Positions 7,653 to 17,435 of a DNA stretch of 32,698 bases are shown here, in pieces. The notes beneath the pieces are model-generated. The model made no database searches and was not told where the DNA came from. It saw only the letters and a program-made list of their open reading frames with translations. The DNA is taken from NCBI GenBank assembly GCA_017854855.1, contig JAFMGZ010000040.1, forward strand, positions 1-32,698. The letters are read 5' to 3'. The stretch's first letter is position 1; every line of letters starts with the position of its first letter. This DNA is from Sulfitobacter sp. GTDB taxonomy: Bacteria > Pseudomonadota > Alphaproteobacteria > Rhodobacterales > Rhodobacteraceae. The translations under genes and the position numbers were made by a program.

Positions 7653-8300
7653 ATGGCACGTGATCTTTTCTCTCATGTCGACACTTGGGTCTTTGACCTC
7701 GACAACACGCTTTATCCGCCCTCGGCGCGGCTCTTTGATCTGATCGAAGTGCGCATGACGGCATGGGTGATGGATGTGCTGGGTGTTGATCATACCGAAG
7801 CAGACAGGCTGCGGCTGCACTATTGGCAGACCCATGGAACCACCCTGGCAGGGCTGATGCGCGAACATGACGTTGATCCGCTGCCCTATCTGGAAGATGT
7901 GCATGACATCTCTATGGACAGGCTGACCCCTGATCCCGAACTGGCCCACCGCATCCGCGCCCTGCCCGGCCGCCGCATCGTCTATACCAACGGCTGCGCG
8001 CCCTATGCGGAACGGGTGCTGGCCGCGCGCGGGCTTTCAGGCCTGTTTGATGCGGTCTATGGTGTGGAACACGCAGACTTTCATCCCAAACCCGATCGCG
8101 CCGCCTTTGAAAAGGTATTTGCCACTGACCGCGTGGACCCGCAGCGCGCGGCAATGTTCGAAGATGACCCGCGCAACCTGGCCGTTCCATTCGAGTTGGG
8201 GATGCGCACGGTCCATGTCGCCGAACAGGCATTGGCGGCGGCACATATTCACCACCACACGGACGATTTGTCTCGTTTCCTTGGCCTGCTGCAGGACTAA
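7653..8300 (+). CDS. Pyrimidine 5'-nucleotidase-like HAD hydrolase
   Basis: A 215-residue soluble HAD-superfamily phosphatase of the SDT1/pyrimidine 5'-nucleotidase group, likely to dephosphorylate nucleoside monophosphates. All four HAD motifs are visible: I, FDLDNTLYPP with the nucleophile and acid Asp; II, VYTNG; III, the Lys in KPDRAAFEKV; and IV, MFEDDPRNL. The alpha-helical cap lies between motifs I and II. The ATG at 7653 gives the family's usual MARDLFSHVDTWVFDLDN-like start. Upstream in-frame sequence from 7533 overlaps the GntR promoter and is not expected to be translated. The UbiH-like gene starts 9 bases after the stop, so the two probably form an operon. The true substrate could be another phosphoester. 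Confidence 0.9.
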   Translation: MARDLFSHVDTWVFDLDNTLYPPSARLFDLIEVRMTAWVMDVLGVDHTEADRLRLHYWQTHGTTLAGLMREHDVDPLPYLEDVHDISMDRLTPDPELAHRIRALPGRRIVYTNGCAPYAERVLAARGLSGLFDAVYGVEHADFHPKPDRAAFEKVFATDRVDPQRAAMFEDDPRNLAVPFELGMRTVHVAEQALAAAHIHHHTDDLSRFLGLLQD

Positions 8301-8309
8301 TTAAGTTTC

Positions 8310-9506
8310 ATGACATATGATTGCGATATTCTGATTTCAGGGGGCGGCATTGCGGGCCTTACGGCTGCTGCGGTCTTTGGCACTGCGGGTTTCCACGTGA
8401 TCTGCGTGGATCCCGCCCCGCCCATCACCGACAGGGATGCGCAGGGGGCTGACATGCGCTCTACCGCGATGCTGCAACCCGCGCGTCAAGTACTGGAGAC
8501 CGCAGGCGTCTGGGAGGCACTGGCACCACATGCAGCTGATCTGCAGGTCATGCGGATCGTCGATGCGGGCGGTGATCTGGCAGAGCCGCGGGTGACGCGC
8601 GAATTCAATGCCGCCGATATCTCTGATCTGCCCTTTGGCTGGAACTTTCCCAACTGGCTGCTGCGGCGGGAGCTGGTCGGCCGTCTGGCGGCATTGCCCC
8701 TGGTCGATTTCCGCCCCGGCACCGGCACGACATCGCTGTTCACACGCACGGCAAGCGCCAAGGTCGGTTTGACCGACGGCAGCAAGATCACGGCAAGGCT
8801 GGTGATTGCGGCAGATGGACGCGACAGCCCCATGCGACAGGCGGCAGGCATCGCGGTCAGCACCCGGCGCTACGGCCAAAAGGCGCTGGCCTTTGCCGTG
8901 ACCCACCCGGTGCCCCATGCCAATGTCTCAACCGAAATTCACCGCACCGGTGGCCCCTTTACCCTGGTGCCTCTGCCCGACAGGGACGGCATGCCCAGTT
9001 CCGCCATCGTATGGATGGACGATGGCCCCGCCACCCAGGCCCGCGCGCAGGCCGATGTGCCCGCCTTTGAGGCAGAGATGTCGGAACGGTCCTGCCATCT
9101 GTTTGGCCCGCTCAAACTGGCAAGCCCGCGCAATGTCTGGCCAATCATCAGCCAACACGCAGAGCGTCTGTCCGGCGAACGCATCGCCTTGATCGCAGAG
9201 GCGGCCCATGTGTTGCCCCCGATTGGCGCACAGGGTCTGAACATGTCGTTGCAGGACGTCTCAACCTTGTTGGATCTGGCCCAGGCGGATCCAGAGGGAC
9301 TGGGCGATGCCGCGATGCTAGCGCGCTATCACAAGGCCCGATACGCCGATATCAAACTGCGCATCAATGGCATTGACCTGCTGAACCGCGTGTCGCAGGC
9401 CAGCCATCCGCTGGCCAGGGATGCCCGTGCCAAGGGGCTGGATGCGCTCTATGCGATGGCACCGGTGCGCAAGATGCTGATGCAGATGGGGCTTGGCGTG
9501 CGCTAA
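8310..9506 (+). CDS. UbiH/COQ6-family FAD-dependent hydroxylase (ubiquinone biosynthesis)
   Basis: A 398-residue class A flavin monooxygenase, likely to hydroxylate the polyprenyl-phenol ring during ubiquinone synthesis at the inner membrane. The Rossmann dinucleotide motif GGGIAGLTAA lies at residues 11-20. The middle motif ADGRDSPMRQAAG contacts FAD and NAD(P)H. The second FAD motif is AEAAHVLPPIGAQGLNMSLQD-like, the variant typical of alphaproteobacterial UbiH-type enzymes (A-E in place of G-D). Which ring carbon it modifies (UbiH, UbiF, UbiI or UbiL type) cannot be decided by eye. It lies 9 bases after the nucleotidase gene with no clear Shine-Dalgarno sequence, which suggests coupling. 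A hairpin follows the stop. Confidence 0.92.
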   Translation: MTYDCDILISGGGIAGLTAAAVFGTAGFHVICVDPAPPITDRDAQGADMRSTAMLQPARQVLETAGVWEALAPHAADLQVMRIVDAGGDLAEPRVTREFNAADISDLPFGWNFPNWLLRRELVGRLAALPLVDFRPGTGTTSLFTRTASAKVGLTDGSKITARLVIAADGRDSPMRQAAGIAVSTRRYGQKALAFAVTHPVPHANVSTEIHRTGGPFTLVPLPDRDGMPSSAIVWMDDGPATQARAQADVPAFEAEMSERSCHLFGPLKLASPRNVWPIISQHAERLSGERIALIAEAAHVLPPIGAQGLNMSLQDVSTLLDLAQADPEGLGDAAMLARYHKARYADIKLRINGIDLLNRVSQASHPLARDARAKGLDALYAMAPVRKMLMQMGLGVR

Positions 9507-9539
9507 CGCGAAACCGGGCGAGCCGCGCAAAGATGGGCA

Positions 9540-9562
9540 AGGGTGGGCAGGATGCCCACCCT
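9540..9562. terminator. Bidirectional hairpin between convergent genes
   Basis: agggtgggca (9540-9549) and tgcccaccct (9553-9562) form a perfect 10-bp stem with a 3-base loop. It lies between the stops of the UbiH-like gene and the convergent aminotransferase gene, 6 bases from the latter. There is no T-run. It shares the GGGTGGG core of the repeat at 2161-2206. Confidence 0.65.
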
Positions 9563-9568
9563 AGCAGA

Positions 9569-10693
9569 TCACAGGACCTCTTCGACCACAGGCGTCAGGC
9601 GGCCCAGTGTTCCCTCTACATCATAAAGTTTATCCAGACCAAACAGCCCCAGGCGGAAGGTGCTGAACCCTTCGGGTTCTCCGACCTGCAACGGCACCCC
9701 CGCTGCAATCTGCATGCCCTTGGCGGCGAATTTCTTGCCATTCTGGACCTCCGGGTCGCTGGTATAGCTGACCACGACACCCGGCGCGCCATAGCCTTCC
9801 GCCGCAACAGACGTCACGCCCTTGGCCGCCAGCATGCGGCGCACGGCGTCACCCAGTTTCCACTGCGCTTCTTTCAGCCGCTCGAACCCAAAGGCCTTGG
9901 TCTCAAGCATGGTGTCGCGGAACTGCCGCAGCGCATCTGTGGGCATGGTCGCGTGATAGGCATGGCCGCCATCCTCATAGGCTTTCATGATGGCCCGCCA
10001 TTTACCCAGATCAATGGAATAACTGTCCGACGTGGTCTCGGCCAGCCGCGCCTCGGCCCGTGCCGACATCATCACAAGACCCGCCGCAGGCGACGCAGAC
10101 CAGCCCTTTTGCGGTGCAGAGATCAGCACATCGACGCCAAGCGTTCGCATATCCACCCAGATACAGCCCGAGGCAATGCAATCCAGCACCATCAATGCGC
10201 CAACCTCATGGGCGGCAGCAGCCATTTCCTTGATATAATCATCAGGCAGGATCACCCCCGCGCTGGTCTCAACATGCGGGGCGAAAACCACCTGGGGTTT
10301 ATGGGTGCGGATCGCCTCCACCACCTCTTCGATCGCGGCAGGCGCAAAGGGCGATACCGCGGAATTGCCCTGTTGGCGGGCCTTCAAGACAGTTGTCTTG
10401 GCGGTCAGCCCGCCGGTCTCGATGATCTGGCTCCAGCGGTAGGAAAACCAGCCGTTGCGCACGACCAGTGCATCGGCACCGCGGGCAAACTGGCGCGCCA
10501 CGGCCTCCATCCCATAGGTGCCACCGCCCGGGATCACGGCCACCGCATCCGCCTGATAGACCTCACGCAACATCTCAGAGATGTCGCGCATCACCTGTTG
10601 AAAGGTACCGCTCATGTGGTTCAAGGAGCGGTCGGTAAAGACCACTGAAAATTCTTCAAGCCCTGTCGGGTCTACTGTATCAAGCAATGCCAT
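9569..10693 (-). CDS. Class V PLP-dependent aminotransferase (alanine-glyoxylate / serine-glyoxylate group)
   Basis: A 374-residue soluble fold-type I PLP enzyme. The glycine-rich phosphate-binding segment is PGGGTYGMEAVARQF, the pyridine-contacting Asp is in MVLDCIAS (about residue 171), and the Schiff-base Lys is in SAPQKGWSAS (Lys196). The fold and the VFAPHVETSAG motif match the alanine:glyoxylate and serine:glyoxylate aminotransferase group, but the amino-group donor and acceptor are not determined by sequence. The ATG at 10693 is preceded by a strong GGAGGAG and gives MALLDTVDP. The longer frame to 10750 has no such signal. It lies 123 bp downstream of two Lrp/AsnC genes in the same direction, which makes it a candidate target of those regulators. 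Confidence 0.88.
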   Translation of the reverse strand: MALLDTVDPTGLEEFSVVFTDRSLNHMSGTFQQVMRDISEMLREVYQADAVAVIPGGGTYGMEAVARQFARGADALVVRNGWFSYRWSQIIETGGLTAKTTVLKARQQGNSAVSPFAPAAIEEVVEAIRTHKPQVVFAPHVETSAGVILPDDYIKEMAAAAHEVGALMVLDCIASGCIWVDMRTLGVDVLISAPQKGWSASPAAGLVMMSARAEARLAETTSDSYSIDLGKWRAIMKAYEDGGHAYHATMPTDALRQFRDTMLETKAFGFERLKEAQWKLGDAVRRMLAAKGVTSVAAEGYGAPGVVVSYTSDPEVQNGKKFAAKGMQIAAGVPLQVGEPEGFSTFRLGLFGLDKLYDVEGTLGRLTPVVEEVL

Positions 10694-10816
10694 TCGTGAT
10701 CTCCTCCTACACGGTACATCTTGCATAAAAGCCCGCCCCGCGATGTGCAAAGCCTATCTTGGTATACCGAAACCGCCCGCAGCCTTGCGCTGTTTCCGAT
10801 GCCGGACATCTGTCCC

Positions 10817-11278
10817 TCATAGACCCAAGGGACCGCCCAGCCGCTCTTCACTGAGCAAGACATTCGCCTCGACCTCTCCCGCGCCGGGCAAGGTCATGAT
10901 CCGCCGCCGCAACACCCGTTCAAAATCAGGCAGGTCACGGGCCACAACCCGCAAACGATAATCATAAAGGCCCAGAACATGTTCCACCGTCTGGACCTCT
11001 GGAATGGCCGAAACCGCGCGCTCGAAATCCTCCAATGACACACCGCCCTTGCGCGCCAGTTTGATCCCCAAAAAGACCGTCACACCAAAACCCAGCTTCT
11101 CGGCATCCAGCCGCAACCTTTTGCCCATCACGATACCGGCGTCCTCCAGCCGCCGGATCCGCCGCCAGGTGGCCGGCTGCGACAGACCGAAACGTTTTCC
11201 CAGGGCACTGGCGGACTGGCGCGCATCCCGCACCAGCGCCTTGATCAACTGATGGTCGATGTCATCCAGCTCAATCAT
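10817..11278 (-). CDS. Lrp/AsnC-family transcriptional regulator (second of pair)
   Basis: A 153-residue one-domain-pair regulator. The N-terminal helix-turn-helix covers residues ~5-50 (DDIDHQLIKALVRDARQSAS, GLSQPATWRRIRRLEDAGI). The C-terminal RAM/ligand-binding domain has a ferredoxin-like pattern (EVQTVEHVLGLYDYRLRVVARD, LPGAGEVEANVLLSE). Such proteins form dimers to octamers and respond to amino acids. Its ATG overlaps the TGA of the preceding Lrp gene in an ATGA, so the two are translationally coupled and probably made in equal amounts. Hetero-oligomers are an inference. Targets may be ilvC and the downstream aminotransferase gene. Confidence 0.93.
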   Translation of the reverse strand: MIELDDIDHQLIKALVRDARQSASALGKRFGLSQPATWRRIRRLEDAGIVMGKRLRLDAEKLGFGVTVFLGIKLARKGGVSLEDFERAVSAIPEVQTVEHVLGLYDYRLRVVARDLPDFERVLRRRIMTLPGAGEVEANVLLSEERLGGPLGL

Positions 11279-11730
11279 AACGGCAATGCCTCCTCACCCT
11301 TGATCCGCGCCACCTGCATCAGGGCTTCGATATCGGCGATATGCGGCAAGGTCAGAATGCGGCTGCGGTAGATTTGCTGATAATGCCCCATGTCGCGGGC
11401 GATCACGGACAGACGCACATCGACCCGCCCCAAGAAAGTCTGCACCTCGATCACTTCCGGCACCTCCCGCGCCTGGGCCAGAAAATCGTCAAAGGCCGTC
11501 CCAAGGGTCTTGTCCAAAGTCACCCGCAAGGAAACTTCAACGGCATAGCCAAGTGCCGCCCAGTTCACCACAGCACCCACCCCCTGCACGATACCCTCCT
11601 CTTCCATCCGCCCGATGCGCCGCGCAGCCTTCCCCGCAGTGATGCCACAGCGCTCGGCCAACTCGCCCGGGCTCAGGCTTGGCTCAGCCTGCCAATAACG
11701 CAGCAAACGACGATCCAGATCATCAAGCAT
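11275..11730 (-). CDS. Lrp/AsnC-family transcriptional regulator (first of pair)
   Basis: A 151-residue Lrp/AsnC protein with the same order as its neighbour. The helix-turn-helix is in the first ~50 residues (LDDLDRRLLRYWQAEPSLS, CGITAGKAARRIGRMEEEG), followed by the RAM domain (VPEVIEVQTFLGRVDVRLSV, LPHIADIEALMQV). The two proteins are clearly paralogous but quite diverged, so this is not a recent duplication. A GGAAAAA precedes the ATG. It is divergent from ilvC with 135 bp between starts, the arrangement expected of a local regulator of ilvC. Its stop overlaps the start of the second Lrp gene by 4 bases. Confidence 0.93.
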   Translation of the reverse strand: MLDDLDRRLLRYWQAEPSLSPGELAERCGITAGKAARRIGRMEEEGIVQGVGAVVNWAALGYAVEVSLRVTLDKTLGTAFDDFLAQAREVPEVIEVQTFLGRVDVRLSVIARDMGHYQQIYRSRILTLPHIADIEALMQVARIKGEEALPL

Positions 11731-12888
<1,158 letters not shown>

Positions 12889-12940
12889 GGTTTTTCGCAA
12901 AAACCAACGGCAAGGCCCGGACATCGTTCCGGGCCTTGCC
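12889..12940 (+). terminator. Two hairpins behind ilvC
   Basis: ggttttt (12889-12895) and aaaaacc (12899-12905) pair around cgc directly after the stop. A stronger hairpin follows, with perfect 13-bp arms 12909-12921 and 12928-12940 around catcgt. Only tgtt follows, so U-tract support is weak, but stem strength and position argue for the ilvC terminator. Confidence 0.75.
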
Positions 12941-13042
12941 TGTTGCGGCCCCGGCAGTCCCAGCATAACGCCGGCGTATCGCACCACCCGACAGCAACCA
13001 TCCGACATTGACCGCAGCCTGCATCCCACGTACCTGCAGCAC

Positions 13043-13966
13043 ATGAACCAAACCCCTCACATCACCTACAAAAGCTGGCTGATGATCGCCACGCTGGCCT
13101 TTGTCTGGGGCGGCACGTTCATGGTGACCGAAGTGGCGCTGACCGGCATGCCGCCCTTTTGGGTGGCTGCCTCGCGGGTCGGACTTGCCGCGATTGTCAT
13201 GGTCGTGATCTGGGGCGCGCGCGGCTTTGCGCTGTTTGAGGATCGGCTGCCGCCGGACCAATGGCTCACGCTGCTGATTATTGGCGCAATCAGCTCTGCG
13301 GTCCCCTTTTCTCTGCTGGCTTGGGGCCAGCAACATGTGACCTCGGGGTTTGCCGGTGTGTCGATGGCCTCTGTCGCGCTGATCGTGCTGCCCTTGGCGC
13401 ATTTCCTTGTCCCCGGAGAGCGCATGACATGGCGGCGCGTTGTCGGCTTTGTCATCGGTTTTGTCGGTGTGATCGTGCTTATTGGCGGGCAAGCCTTTGA
13501 AAGTACAGGCGGATCTGCGGAAACCATGGGCCGGCTCGCCTGTCTGGCTGCGGCAAGCTGCTATGCCGTCGGGTCGATCCTGATGCGGCGCTTGCCGGCT
13601 GTTGATCCGATCGGGCTGGCAACAATGTTGCTGGTGATTGGCGCGGGCGTCAGCCTGCCCATGGCCTTTGCCATCGAGGGCCTGCCGCCCCTGCCCGGCG
13701 GTGACATCCTGCTGGTTCTGGCGTTCCTGGGGTTGGTCCCCACGGCCGCTGCCAATTTCCTGCGCGTTCTTGTGGTGCGCAGTGCGGGGCCGGTGTTCAT
13801 GTCCTTGGTCAATTATCAGGTGCCGCTGTGGTCGGTGGTGCTGGGTGCGCTGATCCTGTCAGAACCGCTGCCGCCCTCGCTGCTCTACGCGATGCTGCTG
13901 ATCCTTATCGGTGTCGGCCTCAGCCAATACGGGGCGCTGCGCAGGCTTTTTGCCGCAGCGACGTAA
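13043..13966 (+). CDS. EamA/DMT-family transporter
   Basis: A 307-residue inner-membrane protein of the drug/metabolite transporter superfamily with two EamA repeats and about ten membrane segments. It starts with the typical LAFVWGGTFMVTEVAL helix, and the first repeat ends near residue 150 (VIGFVGVIVLIGG). The second repeat runs from AASCYAVGSILMRRL to the final LLILIGVGLSQYG. It probably exports or imports a small metabolite such as an amino acid, but the substrate cannot be inferred. The ATG at 13043 lacks an obvious Shine-Dalgarno sequence. It is convergent with glmM, with stops 41 bp apart. Its closeness to ilvC is not evidence of a shared pathway, because the ilvC terminator lies between. 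Confidence 0.92.
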   Translation: MNQTPHITYKSWLMIATLAFVWGGTFMVTEVALTGMPPFWVAASRVGLAAIVMVVIWGARGFALFEDRLPPDQWLTLLIIGAISSAVPFSLLAWGQQHVTSGFAGVSMASVALIVLPLAHFLVPGERMTWRRVVGFVIGFVGVIVLIGGQAFESTGGSAETMGRLACLAAASCYAVGSILMRRLPAVDPIGLATMLLVIGAGVSLPMAFAIEGLPPLPGGDILLVLAFLGLVPTAAANFLRVLVVRSAGPVFMSLVNYQVPLWSVVLGALILSEPLPPSLLYAMLLILIGVGLSQYGALRRLFAAAT

Positions 13967-14007
13967 GCGGGGCAGCTTTCCCACCCTGCAGATGCGATGC
14001 CTTGGGC

Positions 14008-15390
14008 TCACCGCCCGACGGCTTGCTCCACGGCTTGCACGACACCCTCGACCGCCTGTTCCATCAGAACAGCATTTTCATGCTCTGCCATCACCCGCAC
14101 CAACGGCTCCGTGCCGGATTTGCGGATCAAAAGCCGCCCCCCACCCGCAAGCGAAGCCTCTGCCTGCGCAATGGCCTGCAGAACACTCTGCGCCTCAAGC
14201 GGGGTCTGGCCCGCCTCAAAGCGCACATTCCTCAGCAGCTGCGGCACCGGGTCAAACTGGTGCAGCAATTCAGAGGCCGGTTTGCCAGAGCGCACCATTT
14301 CTGCCAAAAATTGCAGGCCTGCCATCAGGCCGTCGCCGGTGGTGGCATGGTCTGTCATGACAATATGGCCCGATTGTTCGCCCCCAAGGTTAAAGCCGCC
14401 CTGGCGCATCCGCTCAACCACATAGCGGTCGCCGACATTGGTCCGTTCAAGGCGCAGACCGCGGGCTTGCAGAAAATGCTCAAGGCCCAGATTGCTCATC
14501 ACCGTGGCAACCAGGGCCTTGCCCTTGAGCCGGTCATCAGCCGCCCAGCGGGCCGCCATCAGCGCCATGAATTGATCGCCATCACCAACCCGGCCCTTTT
14601 CATCGATCAAGATGACCCGGTCCGCATCACCGTCCAGACAGATCCCGACATCGGCACCATGGGCGACAATCATCTCTGCAGCGGCCTGCGGCTGTGTGGA
14701 ACCGCACCCTTGGTTGATGTTCAACCCGTTGGGCGAGATCCCCATCGGAATGACGGTTGCGCCCAGTTCCCACAGGGTTTCAGGGGCCACGCGGTGCGCC
14801 GCCCCATTGGCGCAATCTATGACAACCTTCAGACCGTCCAGACGCATCCGGCGCGGAAAGGTCGATTTGACCCGTTCAATATAGCGATAGCGGCCATCGT
14901 CGATCCGCTTGGCCCGGCCAATGGTGCTGGCGTCCGCAGGCTCTACGCCACTGTCCACCAATGCTTCGATCTGGGCCTCGACCTTATCGGACAGTTTGAA
15001 ACCATCGGGGCCAAAGAACTTGATGCCATTGTCATCCGCCGGATTGTGACTGGCCGAGATCATGACCCCCAGATCCGCCCGCATCGACCGCGTCAGCAGC
15101 CCCACCGCCGGGGTTGGCACAGGGCCCAGCAACAAGACATTCATGCCCGTGCTGGTCAGCCCTGCGGTCAGCGCATTTTCGAACATATAGCCCGACAGTC
15201 TTGTGTCCTTGCCGATCACCACCCGGTGCACGCCGCCACGGTCGCGACGAAACTGCTGGCCCACGGCAGCGCCGATGCGCAAGGCCATCTCTGCTGTCAT
15301 GGGATGAATATTGGCCGTGCCACGCACGCCGTCAGTTCCAAAAAGCTTTTTCATACCCGCGTTACCATTCAAACCCGTGTCACCATTCAT
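14008..15390 (-). CDS. glmM: Phosphoglucosamine mutase
   Basis: GlmM converts glucosamine-6-phosphate to glucosamine-1-phosphate for UDP-GlcNAc, peptidoglycan and LPS. Motifs in order are [11 protein letters not shown], the phosphoserine loop [13 protein letters not shown], the Mg loop LDGDADRV, the sugar-specificity GGEQSGH, and the phosphate-binding [12 protein letters not shown]. The core enzyme from MKKLFG (15354) would be 448 residues, the normal length. The better start is the ATG at 15390, with GGAG 7 bases upstream and an ATGA overlap with the folP stop, giving 460 residues. The extra 12 residues ([12 protein letters not shown]) come from an 18-bp tandem duplication carrying in-frame ATG, TTG and ATG codons. 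It is last gene of the folB-folP-glmM unit. Confidence 0.96.
   Translation of the reverse strand: MNGDTGLNGNAGMKKLFGTDGVRGTANIHPMTAEMALRIGAAVGQQFRRDRGGVHRVVIGKDTRLSGYMFENALTAGLTSTGMNVLLLGPVPTPAVGLLTRSMRADLGVMISASHNPADDNGIKFFGPDGFKLSDKVEAQIEALVDSGVEPADASTIGRAKRIDDGRYRYIERVKSTFPRRMRLDGLKVVIDCANGAAHRVAPETLWELGATVIPMGISPNGLNINQGCGSTQPQAAAEMIVAHGADVGICLDGDADRVILIDEKGRVGDGDQFMALMAARWAADDRLKGKALVATVMSNLGLEHFLQARGLRLERTNVGDRYVVERMRQGGFNLGGEQSGHIVMTDHATTGDGLMAGLQFLAEMVRSGKPASELLHQFDPVPQLLRNVRFEAGQTPLEAQSVLQAIAQAEASLAGGGRLLIRKSGTEPLVRVMAEHENAVLMEQAVEGVVQAVEQAVGR
15355..15390 (-). repeat. 18-bp tandem duplication at the glmM start
   Basis: On the minus strand, ATGAATGGTGACACGGGT (15390-15373) is followed by TTGAATGGTAACGCGGGT (15372-15355), 15 of 18 identical and in frame, and then the ancestral-looking ATG (15354). 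The duplication encodes [12 protein letters not shown] and multiplies start codons while keeping the ATGA overlap with folP. Confidence 0.8.
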
Positions 15391-16412
15391 GCTTGTGCTC
15401 CTGCCATAGCTGCCCGCCACAGTGCAATGGCCTGAAGCGTTTCAGGGACATCATGCACCCGAACCATCTGAACGCCATGAGAAAGCCCCGCCAGAGCGAC
15501 CCCCAAACTGCCCGGAGCGCGGGCAGTCGCCTGCGGCGCATTGCCAATGGTCCCGATAAAACGCTTGCGCGACGCCCCCAGCAAGATCGGCACGCCAAGG
15601 CTGTGAAACAGGCTCAGCCGCGCCAACAGCGTCAGATTATGCGCCAGGGTCTTGCCAAAGCCGATGCCCGGGTCCGCGATGATCTGCCTGCGCGGGACGC
15701 CGGCCTGTTCCAAATACGCGATCTGCGTTGCGAGAAAATCATACACATCCAGCAAGACGTTATCATATTGCGGGTTCTGCTGCATGGTGGCCGGATCACC
15801 AAGCGCATGCATCACGCATACCGGCACTTCGGCTTGGGCCGCAAAGGGGGCCAGCCCCCCATCATAGGTAAATCCCGATACATCATTGATCAGCCGTGCG
15901 CCGGCCGCAACTGCCGCCTGCGCGACAGCCGCCTTGCGGGTGTCGATGGAAATCAGGCTTTGCACCCCCGCGGCGCGCAGGCCCGCAATGACCGGAGCCG
16001 TGCGGCGGATTTCTTCCTCAGGGGCAATCGTATCTGCCCCCGGGCGGGTCGATTCCCCCCCGATGTCCAGCAGATCCACACCGGCATCGCGCATCGCGAT
16101 GCCGCCTGCCACGGCGTCCTGTGCCGCCGCATGCAGCCCGCCATCAGAGAAACTGTCAGGCGTGGTATTGAGGATACCCATCACCCGGGGCTGTTCAAGG
16201 TTCAGCCCGCCCACATCCGCAGGCGGCATGGTCAGCACGTTCAGCACCGCATCGGGCGCATCGGCCAGCCCGATCACGCGGGGTTTGTCGCGGCGGGTCA
16301 AAACCTCAAGATGGGTAAACCAGCACCAGCCGCCAGCCAGCGTTGCTGCACCGGCCGGTCGCGCGGGGCCGATTTGAACAAGGGGACGGTAATACAGCCT
16401 GTCCGCGCTCAT
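15387..16412 (-). CDS. folP: Dihydropteroate synthase
   Basis: FolP joins p-aminobenzoate to dihydropterin pyrophosphate in folate synthesis and is the target of sulfonamides. The TIM-barrel motifs are complete: [16 protein letters not shown], the pterin-binding [48 protein letters not shown] and MVRVHDV. The protein has 341 residues, with about 75 residues before the barrel ([15 protein letters not shown]...), an N-terminal extension compared with ~280-residue enzymes. The chosen ATG at 16412 overlaps the folB TGA as ATGA, and at the other end its TGA overlaps the glmM ATG. The three genes are therefore translationally coupled. A frame extending to 16520 lies inside folB and was not used. 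Confidence 0.96.
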   Translation of the reverse strand: MSADRLYYRPLVQIGPARPAGAATLAGGWCWFTHLEVLTRRDKPRVIGLADAPDAVLNVLTMPPADVGGLNLEQPRVMGILNTTPDSFSDGGLHAAAQDAVAGGIAMRDAGVDLLDIGGESTRPGADTIAPEEEIRRTAPVIAGLRAAGVQSLISIDTRKAAVAQAAVAAGARLINDVSGFTYDGGLAPFAAQAEVPVCVMHALGDPATMQQNPQYDNVLLDVYDFLATQIAYLEQAGVPRRQIIADPGIGFGKTLAHNLTLLARLSLFHSLGVPILLGASRKRFIGTIGNAPQATARAPGSLGVALAGLSHGVQMVRVHDVPETLQAIALWRAAMAGAQA

Positions 16413-17332
16413 AGGTGCGCCTGATCCACCGCGAAAGACCGCAGCTGCAAGGCGACGCCCGAAGGCAGCTCTGCGCCGATCACCAACATTTCTTCTGCCT
16501 CCAGCAGGGCAGCGAACCATGCCGCCAGGGCCACCGCGTCACGCGGCTGTGCGGAGGGGGTATCGACCGCGTCCAAGACGATCTTGGACGGGGCCCAGAC
16601 ACAGGTCTGTCCGTTCTTCATCGCCCAATCCAGTTCGGTCCGTGTCTCGACCACAACGCAGCGATCATCACGTGCGGCCAGCACCCAGGCGTTCTGTTCA
16701 ATCGCCAGCAGGTCAATGCGGCGCTGCGCCATCTTGTGGGCCACCTGCGGCGCGGGCGTATCATCGGCCCCAACACAGATGATCAAGGGCCTGCCCAAAG
16801 CCTCCAACTGGTCCAGCCAGCCAGCCACATGCGGCGAGGCAATGGCCGCATTACTGAGAAAGACCAGCTCCGGACGGGGTGCGGTTTCCTGGATCATGTC
16901 TGATGGCGCATGGCCTTCGCGGGCGCGGACGATCTCAACGCCCAGGGCACCGGGACCACGGTCCAGCTTTTCGATCCGCACAAAGACCCGTGCGGCCTGT
17001 GGTTCCAGCAGAATGCGTTCTGCCACCCGCTCTGCCAAGGTTTCCAGCAGGGCCAGCCGTTCCACGGCCAGCTCGGCCGCAATCGCCTCGGTCACCCGGT
17101 CATAGCTGAGAATACGGTCGACATCGTCGTCAATCGGCCCGGTAAGCGGCTGCACTTCGACCACGACATTGAAACATATGCGTTGGGTGACACCGCGTTC
17201 GGCCTGAAAGGCCCCGATCTCAACCTCGACGATATGGTCGCGCAGCGAAATCCGGTCAAGCGGATCATTGCCTGCCATTGCCGCCGCCCGTTCAGAGGGA
17301 TGCGCAAAAGCGATACTAATTTCATTGGACAT
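16409..17332 (-). CDS. folB: Dihydroneopterin aldolase fused to an amino-acid-kinase-like domain
   Basis: FolB cleaves dihydroneopterin to hydroxymethyldihydropterin and glycolaldehyde. Residues ~25-140 are the FolB domain, with DRISLRDHIVEVEIGAF, the Glu of AERGVTQR, the Tyr of LSYDRV (77), LLETLAERVAERIL, and the Lys of VRIEKLD (122). FolB is normally ~120 residues, while this protein has 307. Residues ~155-290 form a second domain whose order of motifs (LIICVG, AHKMAQRRIDLLAIEQ, CVWAPSKIVL, RDAVALAAWFAALLEAEEMLVIG) resembles amino-acid-kinase-fold proteins of the MfnE type. The catalytic Lys and the glycine-rich loops of that fold are not conserved, so it may be inactive or regulatory. It is first gene of the folB-folP-glmM unit. 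GAGG lies 9 bases before the ATG. Confidence 0.88.
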   Translation of the reverse strand: MSNEISIAFAHPSERAAAMAGNDPLDRISLRDHIVEVEIGAFQAERGVTQRICFNVVVEVQPLTGPIDDDVDRILSYDRVTEAIAAELAVERLALLETLAERVAERILLEPQAARVFVRIEKLDRGPGALGVEIVRAREGHAPSDMIQETAPRPELVFLSNAAIASPHVAGWLDQLEALGRPLIICVGADDTPAPQVAHKMAQRRIDLLAIEQNAWVLAARDDRCVVVETRTELDWAMKNGQTCVWAPSKIVLDAVDTPSAQPRDAVALAAWFAALLEAEEMLVIGAELPSGVALQLRSFAVDQAHL

Positions 17333-17435
17333 GGCGATGGCCCTCAGTTGCAGATTTGAAAGGCATTAGCCGACCTGCACCCTTTTAACACCCCGGTTTC
17401 CGGCAGGCCAGCACCTGAAACCGTCGCAGCCCCCC

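Noticed and set aside
9533..10648. Plus-strand open frame (371 codons) opposite the aminotransferase
   Set aside because: A shadow frame. The minus strand has the PLP motifs and a strong ribosome site.
13828..15435. Plus-strand open frame of 535 codons opposite glmM
   Set aside because: Its composition is rich in H, R, Q and P, as expected from the reverse complement of glmM codons. It has no family motif.
15114..16424. Plus-strand open frame (436 codons) opposite folP
   Set aside because: Shadow of folP with Arg/His/Pro-rich composition and no motif.
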